Part shown: in pieces, positions 1 to 7,274 of the stretch | Numbering within the stretch: position 1 is the first letter of the stretch | Layout of the letters: each line of letters starts with the position of its first letter | DNA from: a bacterium | Lineage (GTDB): Bacteria > Actinomycetota > Thermoleophilia > Solirubrobacterales > 70-9 | Length of the DNA stretch: 30,925 nt | NCBI GenBank assembly: GCA_002919115.1 | Contig: PKER01000009.1 | Span: 1-30,925 of the forward strand | Reading direction: 5' to 3' | Notes under the pieces: model-generated | Databases searched by the model: none | Told to the model about the DNA's origin: nothing | What the model saw: the letters and a program-made list of their open reading frames with translations, nothing else | Made by a program: the position numbers and the translations under genes

Positions 1-87
1 CCCGAGCTCGCCGGCCGCCTGGCGCGGGTCGCCGGGGCCGTGCGGGTCGCCGACGCGGTCGCGTCCAACCAGACCGACAAGCGATAG
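1..87 (+). CDS. 3' end of an unidentified gene
   Basis: An open frame enters from the left edge and stops at TAG 85-87, giving a 28-residue tail that ends ASNQTDKR. Codons have the G/C third position typical of the window, so a real gene end is plausible. There is too little sequence to identify a family, and a chance open frame cannot be excluded in such GC-rich DNA. Confidence 0.35.
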   Translation, partial: PELAGRLARVAGAVRVADAVASNQTDKR

Positions 88-106
88 CTCGGGGGCGCCC
101 CGCGGG

Positions 107-112
107 TAGATT
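107..112 (+). promoter_or_regulatory. Putative -10 box (TAGATT) for a leaderless transcript
   Basis: TAGATT fits the actinobacterial TANNNT -10 pattern and ends 7 nt before the ATG at 120, which would place the transcription start at or next to the start codon. No Shine-Dalgarno sequence is present. No convincing -35 was recognised. Confidence 0.4.
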
Positions 113-119
113 CGCCCGC

Positions 120-422
120 ATGAAGCTCTACGTCTGCTGGACGACCATGCAAACGCCCAGGCCGGGCGGCCACCCCTGCGCGAACGCCTACAACGCGCTG
201 CGCGAGGCCGGGCACGATCCGGAGGTCGTCAAGGTCCGCGGCCTCGGCGTCGGCCCGCGGTTCCTCCACGTGATGACCGACGGGCGCTGCGAGGTCGAGC
301 GGATCTCCGGCCAGCGCGCCGTGCCCGTGCTCGTCACCGACGACGGCGACGTGATCTCGGGTTCGAAGCGGATCGTCGAATGGGCGGAGCGGAACCCCGC
401 CGGCCGCGCGTCGCATAGTTAA
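120..422 (+). CDS. Small GST N-terminal / glutaredoxin-fold protein
   Basis: This 100-residue protein has the shape of a stand-alone thioredoxin-like (GST N-terminal or glutaredoxin) domain. It starts MKLYVCWTT (beta strand 1) and continues with HPCANAYNALREAGHDPEVV (helix 1 and strand 2). The VPVL motif near residue 69 fits the cis-proline region, and DGDVISGSKRIVEWAE fits the final strand and helix that bind glutathione or another thiol in the family. The single cysteine before helix 1 is the likely active residue; no CxxC is present. Function is probably thiol transfer or redox sensing, and the substrate is unknown. The ATG at 120 has no Shine-Dalgarno sequence but a -10-like box 7 nt upstream. 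It stands alone, before the riboswitch-controlled gene. Fold assignment is fairly secure; the biological role is not. Confidence 0.75.
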   Translation: MKLYVCWTTMQTPRPGGHPCANAYNALREAGHDPEVVKVRGLGVGPRFLHVMTDGRCEVERISGQRAVPVLVTDDGDVISGSKRIVEWAERNPAGRASHS

Positions 423-451
423 GCCGTTTTCGGGGATTTGTGAGCACTCCT

Positions 452-480
452 TTGCAATCTCCTTAGCAATTCGCTAGCCT
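452..480 (+). promoter_or_regulatory. Promoter of the riboswitch-hydrolase transcript
   Basis: TTGCAA (452-457), a 17-nt spacer and TAGCCT (475-480) form a plausible housekeeping promoter. The predicted transcription start near 487 lies just upstream of the riboswitch. The same TAGCCT -10 with a 17-nt spacer recurs in front of the ABC transporter ATPase gene at 11644-11649. Confidence 0.5.
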
Positions 481-489
481 CTGCGCGTC

Positions 490-632
490 CTGAAAACCGG
501 TAGCCGAACCCCCGCGCAGGGCGGGGGACGGGGGAACCGTCTCGTTTGGGGCTAACTCGCTTCGCCGGGAAGCGGGGGCGCGACTCCTTTGCGCGCCAGC
601 CCGTCAGCTAACCCCGTAGGCGCAACAACGAG
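490..632 (+). promoter_or_regulatory. c-di-AMP riboswitch (ydaO/yuaA type)
   Basis: The leader carries the conserved blocks I know from actinobacterial ydaO-type riboswitches, in order. These are GGTAGCCGAACCC (499-511), a GGGGGACGGGGGAACC block (523-538), TTTGGGGCTAA (545-555), a variable GC stem (about 560-597), and CCCGTCAGCTAACCCCGTAGGCG (about 600-622). The ribosome binding site AGGAG (631-635) follows at once. In Actinobacteria this class usually precedes cell-wall hydrolase genes and normally lowers expression when c-di-AMP is high. The downstream gene here is a secreted NlpC/P60-like protein, which fits. Block matching was by eye, not with a covariance model. Confidence 0.85.
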
Positions 633-643
633 GAGACTGGTTA

Positions 644-1240
644 GTGATTTCCGAAAGCAACCGCAGGCGGCCGCGCAGAGCGTTTGCGCTCGCCCTGATC
701 ACCGGCGCGGCCGTCATGGCGATGAGCGGCGGGAACGCCATCGCGGCTAGCGGAGGAATCAGCGCGAACGGTGGCAGCGGCAACGGCGGCGGCAAGACCG
801 TCCCGGGCAACAAGGCCAAGCTCAAGAAGAACGGCAAGGCCATCCCCCCGGCGAACGCGCCGGCGCGCGTGAAGCGCGCGATCCGCGCCGCCAACAAGAT
901 CGACGACAAGCCCTACGTCTACGGCGGCGGGCACGGCCGCTGGAACGACCGCGGCTACGACTGCTCCGGCGCGGTCAGCTACGTGCTCGGCCCGCACGGC
1001 GCGAAGCTGCTCGACAGCCCCCTCCCCTCGGGCAGCTTCCGCAAGTGGGGCAAGAAGGGCAAGGGCAAGTGGATCACCGTCTACGCGGACAACGACCACG
1101 CGTTCGTGGTGATCGCGGGCCTGCGGTTCGACACCTCGCAGCCCGACGACGGTGAGTCCGGCCCCGGCTGGAGCACCAACATCAAGAAGGGCTTCGCCAA
1201 CGTCCCGCGCCGCAGCGCGCGGCACAAGGGCAAGTTCTAG
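644..1240 (+). CDS. Secreted NlpC/P60-like peptidoglycan hydrolase
   Basis: This 198-residue exported protein probably cleaves cell-wall peptides. Residues 1-35 form a signal peptide: an arginine-rich start (NRRRPRR), a hydrophobic stretch (AFALALITGAAVMAM) and a likely cut after NAIA. A Gly/Ser/Lys-rich linker (36-75) follows. The catalytic domain begins near 85 with KPYVYGGG. YDCSG places the nucleophile cysteine at 107, and DNDHAFVVIAG places the probable catalytic histidine at 152. The domain is short and lysine-rich between the two, so it is a divergent member. The GTG at 644 is chosen because AGGAG (631-635) sits 8 nt upstream. The c-di-AMP riboswitch in the leader links it to cell-wall or turgor control. 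A perfect hairpin after the stop suggests it is transcribed alone. Confidence 0.85.
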   Translation: MISESNRRRPRRAFALALITGAAVMAMSGGNAIAASGGISANGGSGNGGGKTVPGNKAKLKKNGKAIPPANAPARVKRAIRAANKIDDKPYVYGGGHGRWNDRGYDCSGAVSYVLGPHGAKLLDSPLPSGSFRKWGKKGKGKWITVYADNDHAFVVIAGLRFDTSQPDDGESGPGWSTNIKKGFANVPRRSARHKGKF

Positions 1241-1268
1241 GCCGGAGCCCACACGGCAAGGCGTTTCG

Positions 1269-1301
1269 CGAAGGGCGCGCTCCGCAGGGGCGCGCCCTTC
1301 G
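1269..1301 (+). terminator. Intrinsic terminator after the hydrolase gene
   Basis: A perfect 12-bp inverted repeat (CGAAGGGCGCGC at 1269-1280 and its complement at 1290-1301) encloses a 9-nt loop. It is followed by a short, imperfect T-rich tail (CTTTGGCTAGCTT). It lies 28 bases after the hydrolase stop codon. Confidence 0.7.
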
Positions 1302-1308
1302 CTTTGGC

Positions 1309-1314
1309 TAGCTT
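1309..1314 (+). promoter_or_regulatory. Putative -10 box (TAGCTT) of azlCD-gluQ
   Basis: TAGCTT fits the TANNNT pattern and ends 8 nt before the azlC ATG at 1323. There is no Shine-Dalgarno sequence, so a leaderless transcript is likely. It also falls in the tail of the preceding terminator hairpin, so terminator and promoter nearly overlap. Confidence 0.4.
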
Positions 1315-1322
1315 CCTTCGTC

Positions 1323-2042
1323 ATGCGCATCGCCCGCGACCAGGCGGACCAGGACTCCCTGCGGACCGGGTTCGAGGCGGGCATCCCGATCGCCGTCGCG
1401 ACGCTCCTGATCGCGGTCTCCTTCGGCGTCCTCGCCCGGCCGGTGATGGGCACGGTCGCGCCGATCGTGATGTCCGCGCTCGTCTTCGCGGGCTCGGCGC
1501 AGTTCGCCGCGCTCGCGGTGCTCGCGGCGGGCGGCGGCGCGTGGGCCGCGATCGCCGCCGGCACGCTGATGAACGCCCGCTTCGGCCCGATGGGCATCGC
1601 GCTCGCCCCCTCGCTCGAGGGCAGCCCCCTGCGCCGGGCGCTCGTCGGCCAGACGATGATCGACGCCGCCTGGGCGCTCGCCAACCGCGGCGGCGGGCGC
1701 TTCGACCCGAAGTTCATGATGGCCGCCACGCTGCCCAGCTACGTCGCCTGGGTGCTGGGCACGGCGGCGGGTGTGTTCGCCGGCGACCTGATCGGCGACC
1801 CGGACGCCCTCGGCCTCGACGCCGCCTTCCCCGCCTTCTTCCTCGCGCTGCTCTCCACAGAGGTGCGGCGCGGGCCGGTCGCGCTCGCGGCGGTGGCCGG
1901 GGCGGTGGCGATCGCCCTCGCCCTGACGCCGGTCGCGCCGCCCGGCGTGCCGATCATCGCGGCCTGCCTGGCCGCCCTCCTCGGCCTCACCCGGTGGGGC
2001 GCCCGCCAGGATCCCGGGGCGGGCGAGGGAGGCGACGCGTGA
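1323..2042 (+). CDS. azlC: AzlC-type branched-chain amino acid exporter, large subunit
   Basis: This 239-residue integral membrane protein has several hydrophobic segments and the AzlC hallmarks FAGSAQFAA and MNARF in the first half, with GxTMIDAAWAL following. With AzlD it forms a pump for branched-chain or similar amino acids; AzlCD-type pairs are best known as exporters. The frame is open further upstream to 1152, but that part overlaps the hydrolase gene and lacks membrane character. The ATG at 1323 gives the normal family length, so it is preferred. Its TGA (2040-2042) overlaps the GTG of azlD, indicating translational coupling. The transported substrate cannot be read from sequence. Confidence 0.9.
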   Translation: MRIARDQADQDSLRTGFEAGIPIAVATLLIAVSFGVLARPVMGTVAPIVMSALVFAGSAQFAALAVLAAGGGAWAAIAAGTLMNARFGPMGIALAPSLEGSPLRRALVGQTMIDAAWALANRGGGRFDPKFMMAATLPSYVAWVLGTAAGVFAGDLIGDPDALGLDAAFPAFFLALLSTEVRRGPVALAAVAGAVAIALALTPVAPPGVPIIAACLAALLGLTRWGARQDPGAGEGGDA

Positions 2043-2350
2043 GCGACGCCTGGGTCACCATCCTCGCGCTGATCGTGATCACCGCGGCCATCAAGGCATC
2101 CGGACCGGTCCTGATCGGGGGCCGCCCGCTCCCCGGCCCCGTCATGCGCACGATCGCGCTGATGGCGCCCGCGCTGCTCGCCGGGCTCGTCGTCGTGCAG
2201 ACGTTCACGAGCTCCGACGGCGAGATCGTGGTCGACGCCCGCGCCGCCGGCGTGGCTGCCGCGGGCGCGCTGCTCTGCGTGCGCCGCACCGCCCTGCTCG
2301 GCGCCGTCGTCGTCGGCGCCGCCGTCACCGCCCTCGTCCGCGCGCTGTGA
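2039..2350 (+). CDS. azlD: AzlD-type branched-chain amino acid transport, small subunit
   Basis: This 103-residue, strongly hydrophobic protein has about four membrane segments. It begins VSDAWVTILALIVITAAIKASGP and contains the family pattern RTIALMAPALLAGLVVVQTF. It is the usual partner of AzlC. The GTG start overlaps the azlC stop as GTGA, and its own stop overlaps the next GTG in the same way. The three genes are therefore probably translated in a coupled series. Confidence 0.9.
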   Translation: MSDAWVTILALIVITAAIKASGPVLIGGRPLPGPVMRTIALMAPALLAGLVVVQTFTSSDGEIVVDARAAGVAAAGALLCVRRTALLGAVVVGAAVTALVRAL

Positions 2351-3267
2351 ACGCCGACGGCCGCTTCGCCCCCTCGCCCACCGGCGAGCTCCACCTCGGG
2401 AACCTGCGCACCGCGCTGCTTGCCTGGCTGTTCGCGCGCTCGCAGGGCGCGCGCTTCCTCGTGCGCATCGAGGACCTTGACTCGGGCCGCGTGCGCGAGC
2501 GCTACGTGGCCGAGCAGCTCGACGACCTGCGCGCGATCGGGCTCGACTGGGACGGGGAGCCCGTGCGCCAGTCCGAGCGCAAGCGCCTCTACGCCGAGGC
2601 GCTTGAGCGACTCCAGCGCGAGGGGCTCGTCTATCCGTGCTTCTGCTCGCGGCGCGAGATCCGCGAAGCGGCCTCCGCCCAGCACGGCGAGGACGCGGAG
2701 CTCGTCTACCCGGGCACGTGCGCGCGCCTTGCGCCCGCCGAGGCGCGCAGGCGCACGGCAGCCGGCGAGCCGCACGCGCTGCGCCTGCGCGCCGAGGGCG
2801 CCGTGGTCACCGCCGTCGACCGGCTCCACGGCGAGGTCACCCGCGCAGTCGACGACATCGTCCTCGTGCGCCGCGACGGGGCCTTCGCCTACAACCTCGC
2901 GGTCGTCGTCGACGACGCCGAGCAGGGCATCGGCGAGATCGTGCGCGGCGACGACCTGCTCTCCTCGACCCCGCGGCAGGCGCTGCTCTGCGACCTGCTC
3001 GGCTACCCGCGCCCGTCCTGGGCGCACGTCCCGCTCGTGCTCGGCCCCGACGGCCAGCGGCTCGCCAAGCGCCACGGCGCGGTCACGCTGCGCGACCTGA
3101 CCGCGCTGGGGATGTCGCCGCGCCAGGTCACGGCCTGGCTCGCGCGTTCGCTGGGGCTCGCGGAACCGGGCGAGGAGCCCTCCCCCCGTGAGCTCCTCGC
3201 CCGGTTCGACCCGGCTCGCCTCCCGCGCGAGCCCTGGGTGCTCGAGCCCCCCGAGCCCCCCGCCTAG
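2347..3267 (+). CDS. gluQ: Glutamyl-Q tRNA(Asp) synthetase
   Basis: A 306-residue GluRS-like enzyme that lacks the anticodon-binding half, as expected for GluQRS (YadB). That family attaches glutamate to the queuosine base in tRNA-Asp. The nucleotide-binding HIGH-like motif is HLGN (16-19) after FAPSPTGE. The zinc site reads C98-x-C100, Y121 and C125 (YPCFC and YPGTC), a GluQRS signature. The KMSKR-like loop is LAKRHGA. It follows azlD with a GTGA overlap. Its TAG stop (3265-3267) interlocks with the stop of the convergent gene, so the two 3' ends overlap by 4 bp with no terminator between. Whether this organism makes queuosine cannot be seen here. Confidence 0.9.
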   Translation: MNADGRFAPSPTGELHLGNLRTALLAWLFARSQGARFLVRIEDLDSGRVRERYVAEQLDDLRAIGLDWDGEPVRQSERKRLYAEALERLQREGLVYPCFCSRREIREAASAQHGEDAELVYPGTCARLAPAEARRRTAAGEPHALRLRAEGAVVTAVDRLHGEVTRAVDDIVLVRRDGAFAYNLAVVVDDAEQGIGEIVRGDDLLSSTPRQALLCDLLGYPRPSWAHVPLVLGPDGQRLAKRHGAVTLRDLTALGMSPRQVTAWLARSLGLAEPGEEPSPRELLARFDPARLPREPWVLEPPEPPA

Positions 3268-5513
3268 CTGGGCGGCAGGTCCTGGACCGCGCGGTAGCCC
3301 TCCTGGATCGCCGCGTGGGTGTAGGCCATCGCCTGCGAGTCGGCGTTGCCGATCGCGACGTTGCGGAACGGCTTGCAGCCCTTGCGGTGGGGCTGCTCCT
3401 CCCATGGGCCGCGCAACGAGGGATCGAACAGCGCGGACAGCTCGTGGGCGTAGCCGTAGGTCCAGCGGTTGATGTACCAGGAGTGCACGTCGCGCTGCGG
3501 GTCGAAGTCGCCCCCGTGCGCGTTGAGGCTGCGGTCGAGGATGCTGACCACCTCGTCCTCGAGGTCCTTGAAGGACTTCTCGAGCAGGATCCGCCGCCCC
3601 GTCTCGTACGCGTAGGTCTGCGGGAACGCGTACGGGTCGTTCGGGTATGCGGTGAACGAGATCGTCGCCGGGCGCTCCGGGTCGTCGGCGGGATGGGGCC
3701 CGTACACCGGGTCGCCGGGAGGCCCGAAGCCGCCGCCCGCGTTGAGCACCACGTTCGAGAACAGCGGGGTCTTGCCGCGGATGTCGACGCGCGAGATCTT
3801 CGCGTCCGCCCAGGCCTTCCAGTTCCGCAGGCCGGCCCGCCCGTAGATGATCGGGACCTTGCGGGCGTAGCAGAGGTTCTTGCGCTGCTCCTCCGGCAGG
3901 CCCTCGACCACGTGCGCGGTCACGCGGTTCCAGCAGGCCATGATCACGTGCTTGGCCTGGACCTTGCGCGCCCGCCCGTTGCGCTGCAGGTACTCGACGA
4001 TCGCGTGCTCGCGCCGCTTGTTCGCCGGCACCACCCGGTAGACGTGGCTGTTCAGCCGGATCCGCACCCGGCGGCCGGGCCGGTCGAGCTGCGAGTAGTC
4101 GCACTTCGCCTTGACGATCGTGAGCTGGTTCGGGCGCTCGCCGTCGACGTCCGGGAACGCCTGCGGGATCAGCCTGGAGACCAGCAGGCGGAGCAGCGAC
4201 GTGTTCCCGTCGGGCCAGGCCCGCGTCGGGATCGTGCTCGCCGAGGACTTCGCGTCCATCTGCGGCGTGCGCCCGATCCCCGAGAACACGAGGTCCTCGG
4301 TGTCCGCTGGCAGGTTGAGCGCCGCCGGGAAGCCCGGGCGGCCGAGCATCCAGCAGTCGGCCGCGCTCACCGCCTGCCCGCCGGTACCGAGCAGGCCGCC
4401 GCTGCCGCGCCAGTACTCCCCGTAGAACGCCTCCTCGGTCACGCCCACGTGGTGCGTGAGGTAGCGCTTGTAGGTGATCCGCGTCAGGTAGTCGATGCGA
4501 GCCTCGACGTTGCTCGGGTCGCTCACGCCCGCGGGCCCGTTCGCGAGCCAGTCCTCGTTTCTGACCTGGCAGTTGATGATCGACTGGCGCGATGCGTTCG
4601 AGTACGGGGTGCGCGCCAGGAACGCCGCCCAGCCGGCCTCGGTGTTCGGCTCGCTGAAGCCGCCCTGGTTGCGCGCCGGGATGCAGTAGTCCGTGCCCTC
4701 CCAGTCCTCGGCGGGGAAGAGCAGCATCTGCCGCAGCCCGAACGAGCCCGGGACCCCGGTGGCGCCGCCGTTGCCCCACTTGCTCGAGTCCTCGACGTCG
4801 ACGTCGAGCCACTCGAGCAGGTCCAGGGCCGGCTGCCCGTACTCGCCCGGGATGTCCATGAGGTTCCCGGTCGCCTCGTTCCAGGTGCCGATCGAGTCCA
4901 GGTTCACGGTGCCGCCGTTGCGCAGGAACACGCGCGTCGTGCCGTCGACGGCATCGGGGATGTGGATCTCGTTCCGCTTGCTGTGACCGCCGAAGTCGGG
5001 CAGCGCGTCGATCACGAGGATGCGCGACTGCGGGCCGAAGCGGTCCAGGTAGAACTTCGCCGAGGCGAGGCCCGAGGCGCCCGCGCCCACGATCACGCAG
5101 TCGAAGGTCTCGCCCGTGCTCTTGACGCTCCGCGGGCGCCGCCTGATCCCGGGGCCGCCCTCGATCGAGTGGATGTCGTCGGGGTCCGTGATCGGCCTCC
5201 CGTCGATCCGCATCGTGCGCTTGACGACCTTGTCGGGGATGCCAGACCGCTTGCTCTGGAACTTGGGCGGGTAGTACTTCTTGGGGAGCGGCTTCGGCGG
5301 GCGCACGCCCTTCGGCTTCTTCTTCTTGCCCGCCTTCGCCCTGAGCGCCGCCTCGGCGCCGGTTATCTCCGACGAGGTGGCCGCGATCGCGAGCCCGGCG
5401 GCGCTGATCGCCGCCCCGTCGAGGAAGTCACGGCGCCGGATGCCGTCCGGCCCGACCTCCCCCTCTTCCTCGTCGGCAATCGCCGGATCCTGCCATTCCT
5501 CGGTGTCGGCCAT
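3264..5513 (-). CDS. Tat-exported FAD oxidoreductase, spermidine dehydrogenase-like
   Basis: This 749-residue flavoprotein resembles bacterial spermidine dehydrogenase (SpdH). After an acidic start comes a twin-arginine signal (IRRRDFL at 25-31) with a hydrophobic stretch (GAAISAAGLAIAA), then a Lys/Pro-rich linker (60-85). The FAD-binding Rossmann motif is VGAGASG (142-148). FGGHSKRNE and NGGTVNLDS follow, and FRNVAIGNADSQAMAYTHAAIQEGYRAV near the end fits the FAD-closing motif of amine oxidases. The likely reaction is oxidative cleavage of a polyamine outside the cytoplasm, giving an amino-aldehyde. The ATG at 5513 is chosen over an upstream start because AGGAGG lies 7 nt before it and it places the Tat signal correctly. 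It is separated from the aminotransferase operon by a terminator and has its own promoter. Spermidine as substrate is inferred from family and neighbours. Confidence 0.8.
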   Translation of the reverse strand: MADTEEWQDPAIADEEEGEVGPDGIRRRDFLDGAAISAAGLAIAATSSEITGAEAALRAKAGKKKKPKGVRPPKPLPKKYYPPKFQSKRSGIPDKVVKRTMRIDGRPITDPDDIHSIEGGPGIRRRPRSVKSTGETFDCVIVGAGASGLASAKFYLDRFGPQSRILVIDALPDFGGHSKRNEIHIPDAVDGTTRVFLRNGGTVNLDSIGTWNEATGNLMDIPGEYGQPALDLLEWLDVDVEDSSKWGNGGATGVPGSFGLRQMLLFPAEDWEGTDYCIPARNQGGFSEPNTEAGWAAFLARTPYSNASRQSIINCQVRNEDWLANGPAGVSDPSNVEARIDYLTRITYKRYLTHHVGVTEEAFYGEYWRGSGGLLGTGGQAVSAADCWMLGRPGFPAALNLPADTEDLVFSGIGRTPQMDAKSSASTIPTRAWPDGNTSLLRLLVSRLIPQAFPDVDGERPNQLTIVKAKCDYSQLDRPGRRVRIRLNSHVYRVVPANKRREHAIVEYLQRNGRARKVQAKHVIMACWNRVTAHVVEGLPEEQRKNLCYARKVPIIYGRAGLRNWKAWADAKISRVDIRGKTPLFSNVVLNAGGGFGPPGDPVYGPHPADDPERPATISFTAYPNDPYAFPQTYAYETGRRILLEKSFKDLEDEVVSILDRSLNAHGGDFDPQRDVHSWYINRWTYGYAHELSALFDPSLRGPWEEQPHRKGCKPFRNVAIGNADSQAMAYTHAAIQEGYRAVQDLPPS

Positions 5514-5582
5514 GGGGATTCCCTCCTCCTGCGTGAACCTTCCGCCGCGCGCCGGGCAGACCCTTGCGCGCGCAACGGAGAA

Positions 5583-5609
5583 CATGTACTGCGCTCGGGA
5601 CGCCGTCAA
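5583..5609 (-). promoter_or_regulatory. Candidate promoter of the SpdH-like gene
   Basis: Read on the minus strand, TTGACG (5604-5609) lies upstream of TACATG (5583-5588, 15-nt spacer) or CATGTT (5581-5586, 17-nt spacer). Either -10 is weak. The -35 overlaps a palindrome by two bases. Confidence 0.35.
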
Positions 5610-5626
5610 TGGCCGAAGCGGCCATT
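5608..5626 (-). promoter_or_regulatory. Palindromic operator candidate AATGGCC-N5-GGCCATT
   Basis: A perfect 7-bp inverted repeat with a 5-nt centre abuts the proposed -35 of the SpdH-like gene. The geometry is typical of a dimeric repressor or activator site. No regulator can be assigned to it. Confidence 0.4.
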
Positions 5627-5684
5627 TTCGACGGCCGCCATCCGCCAGAGTGTCGATTCGCCGGGCCCGGCTGCCGCGCGCACG

Positions 5685-5715
5685 AAAAAGGGGCCGGACT
5701 GCGTGGCCCGGCCCC
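5685..5715 (-). terminator. Rho-independent terminator of the aminotransferase operon
   Basis: On the minus strand GGGGCCGG and CCGGCCCC pair (5708-5715 with 5690-5697) around a 10-nt loop and are followed directly by five T residues (5689-5685). It lies 50 bases past the aldehyde dehydrogenase stop, so the four-gene operon ends here. Confidence 0.85.
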
Positions 5716-5765
5716 TCGGGACGACGGGGCGCCGCGGCCCCGCGTCCGACGCTTCGCTGCGCGCC

Positions 5766-7214
5766 CTACTCGATGTTGATCATCACGTGCTTGACCTCGG
5801 TGTAGTCCTCGACCGAGTACATCGACATGTCCTTGCCGTAGCCGGACTGCTTGTAGCCGCCGTGCGGCATCTCCGAGGCCATCGTGATGTGGTTGTTGAC
5901 CCACACGGCGCCGAACCGCAGCGCGTTGGTGACGCGCAGCGCGCGGCCGATGTCGCGGGTCCACACCGAGGCCGCCAGGCCGTAGCGGGTGCCGTTCGCC
6001 CACTCGATCGCCTTCTCCTCGTCGTCGAAGCGCTGGACGGTCATGACCGGACCGAAGATCTCGTTCTGGACCATCTCGTCGTTCTGCTCGAGGTTGGCGA
6101 CCACCGTGGGCTCGTAGTAGAACCCGGGCAGGTCGGGCGCCTTGCCGCCGGTGACGACCTCGGCGTGGTCGGGCTTGCGCTCGATGAACCCGGCCACCCG
6201 CTCGCGCTGGCGCTCGGAGATCACCGGGCCGAGGTTCGTCTGGGGATCGTTGAGGTCGCCCATCCTGTAGCTCTTGGCCTCCTCGGCCAGCCCCGACACC
6301 ACGTCGTCGTAGACCTTCGACGAGGCGAGGATGCGGCACGCCGCCGTGCAGTCCTGGCCGGCGTTGAAGAGCGCCGTCGCGGCGATGAACTCAAGCGTCT
6401 CGTCGAGGTCGACGTCGTCGAAGACGATCACCGGCGCCTTGCCGCCGAGCTCGAGGTGCACGCGCTTGAGCGTGTCGGCCGCCTCGCGCGCGATCCACTT
6501 GCCCGTCTCCGGCGAGCCGGTGAGCGAGACGAAGTCGATGTCCTTGTGGCGGACGAGCGCCGCGCCGGCCTTGTCGCCGTGGCCGCCGATCACGTTGAAC
6601 ACGCCGGGCGGGAAGATCTCCGCCGCGATCTCGGCGAGCTTGAAGGTCGACAGCGGCGTGTTCTCGGCGGGCTTGAGCACGGTCGTGCAGCCGGCCGCGA
6701 ACGCCGGGCCGATCTTCCAGATCGCCATCATGAGCGGGTAGTTCCACGGCGTGATCTGGGCGCACACGCCGACCGGCTCGCGGCGGATGTACGACGTGTG
6801 GTTCTCGACGTACTCGGCCGCGGCCTTGCCCTCGAGGTTGCGCGCCGCGCCGGCGAAGAAGCGCAGGTTGTCGGCGCACATCCCGAGCTCGTCTTCGATA
6901 AACGACTGGCGCGGCTTGCCCGCGTCGGCCGACTCGAGGTCGGCGAACTCGTCGCCGTGCTCCTCGATCGCGTCGGCGAGCTTCAGCAGCATCTCCGAGC
7001 GCTCGCGCGGCGTCGTCTTCTGCCACGTCTCGAACGCCTTCTTCGCGGCGGCTACCGCGCGGTCTACGTCCTCCTCGGTCGAGAGCGGCGCCTGCGCGAT
7101 CACCTCGCCCGTCGCCGGGTTGATGACGTCCTCGGTCGCGCCGCTCGAGGGTTCGACGAACTCGCCGTTGATGAAGTTCTGCAGCTTGGTCACTGGACCG
7201 GCGGTGGTGGTCAT
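5766..7214 (-). CDS. Aldehyde dehydrogenase, gamma-aminobutyraldehyde dehydrogenase type
   Basis: A 482-residue NAD(P)-dependent aldehyde dehydrogenase. Motifs seen: ITPWNYP (154-160), TGSPETGKW (232-240), the general-base glutamate in LELGGK (E255) and the catalytic cysteine in NAGQDCTAACR (C289). The HTSYIRREPVGV and GQDCTAACR stretches resemble PatD/YdcW-type aminobutyraldehyde dehydrogenases more than generic members. The expected reaction is 4-aminobutanal (or 3-aminopropanal) to GABA (or beta-alanine). The ATG at 7214 has GAGGAG 10 nt upstream. It is the last gene of the minus-strand operon, 60 nt behind alanine dehydrogenase and 50 nt ahead of a strong terminator. Betaine aldehyde dehydrogenase is the main alternative. 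Confidence 0.87.
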   Translation of the reverse strand: MTTTAGPVTKLQNFINGEFVEPSSGATEDVINPATGEVIAQAPLSTEEDVDRAVAAAKKAFETWQKTTPRERSEMLLKLADAIEEHGDEFADLESADAGKPRQSFIEDELGMCADNLRFFAGAARNLEGKAAAEYVENHTSYIRREPVGVCAQITPWNYPLMMAIWKIGPAFAAGCTTVLKPAENTPLSTFKLAEIAAEIFPPGVFNVIGGHGDKAGAALVRHKDIDFVSLTGSPETGKWIAREAADTLKRVHLELGGKAPVIVFDDVDLDETLEFIAATALFNAGQDCTAACRILASSKVYDDVVSGLAEEAKSYRMGDLNDPQTNLGPVISERQRERVAGFIERKPDHAEVVTGGKAPDLPGFYYEPTVVANLEQNDEMVQNEIFGPVMTVQRFDDEEKAIEWANGTRYGLAASVWTRDIGRALRVTNALRFGAVWVNNHITMASEMPHGGYKQSGYGKDMSMYSVEDYTEVKHVMINIE

Positions 7215-7274
7215 CTTGTTCGCTCTCCTCGTGTTTGGGGTTTTGGTCTTGGTCGGGATGGGGCGTGGGCTCCC

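Noticed and set aside
1152..1322. N-terminal extension of azlC
   Set aside because: It overlaps the hydrolase coding region and the terminator hairpin, is Arg/Ser/Pro-rich, and would exceed the family length.
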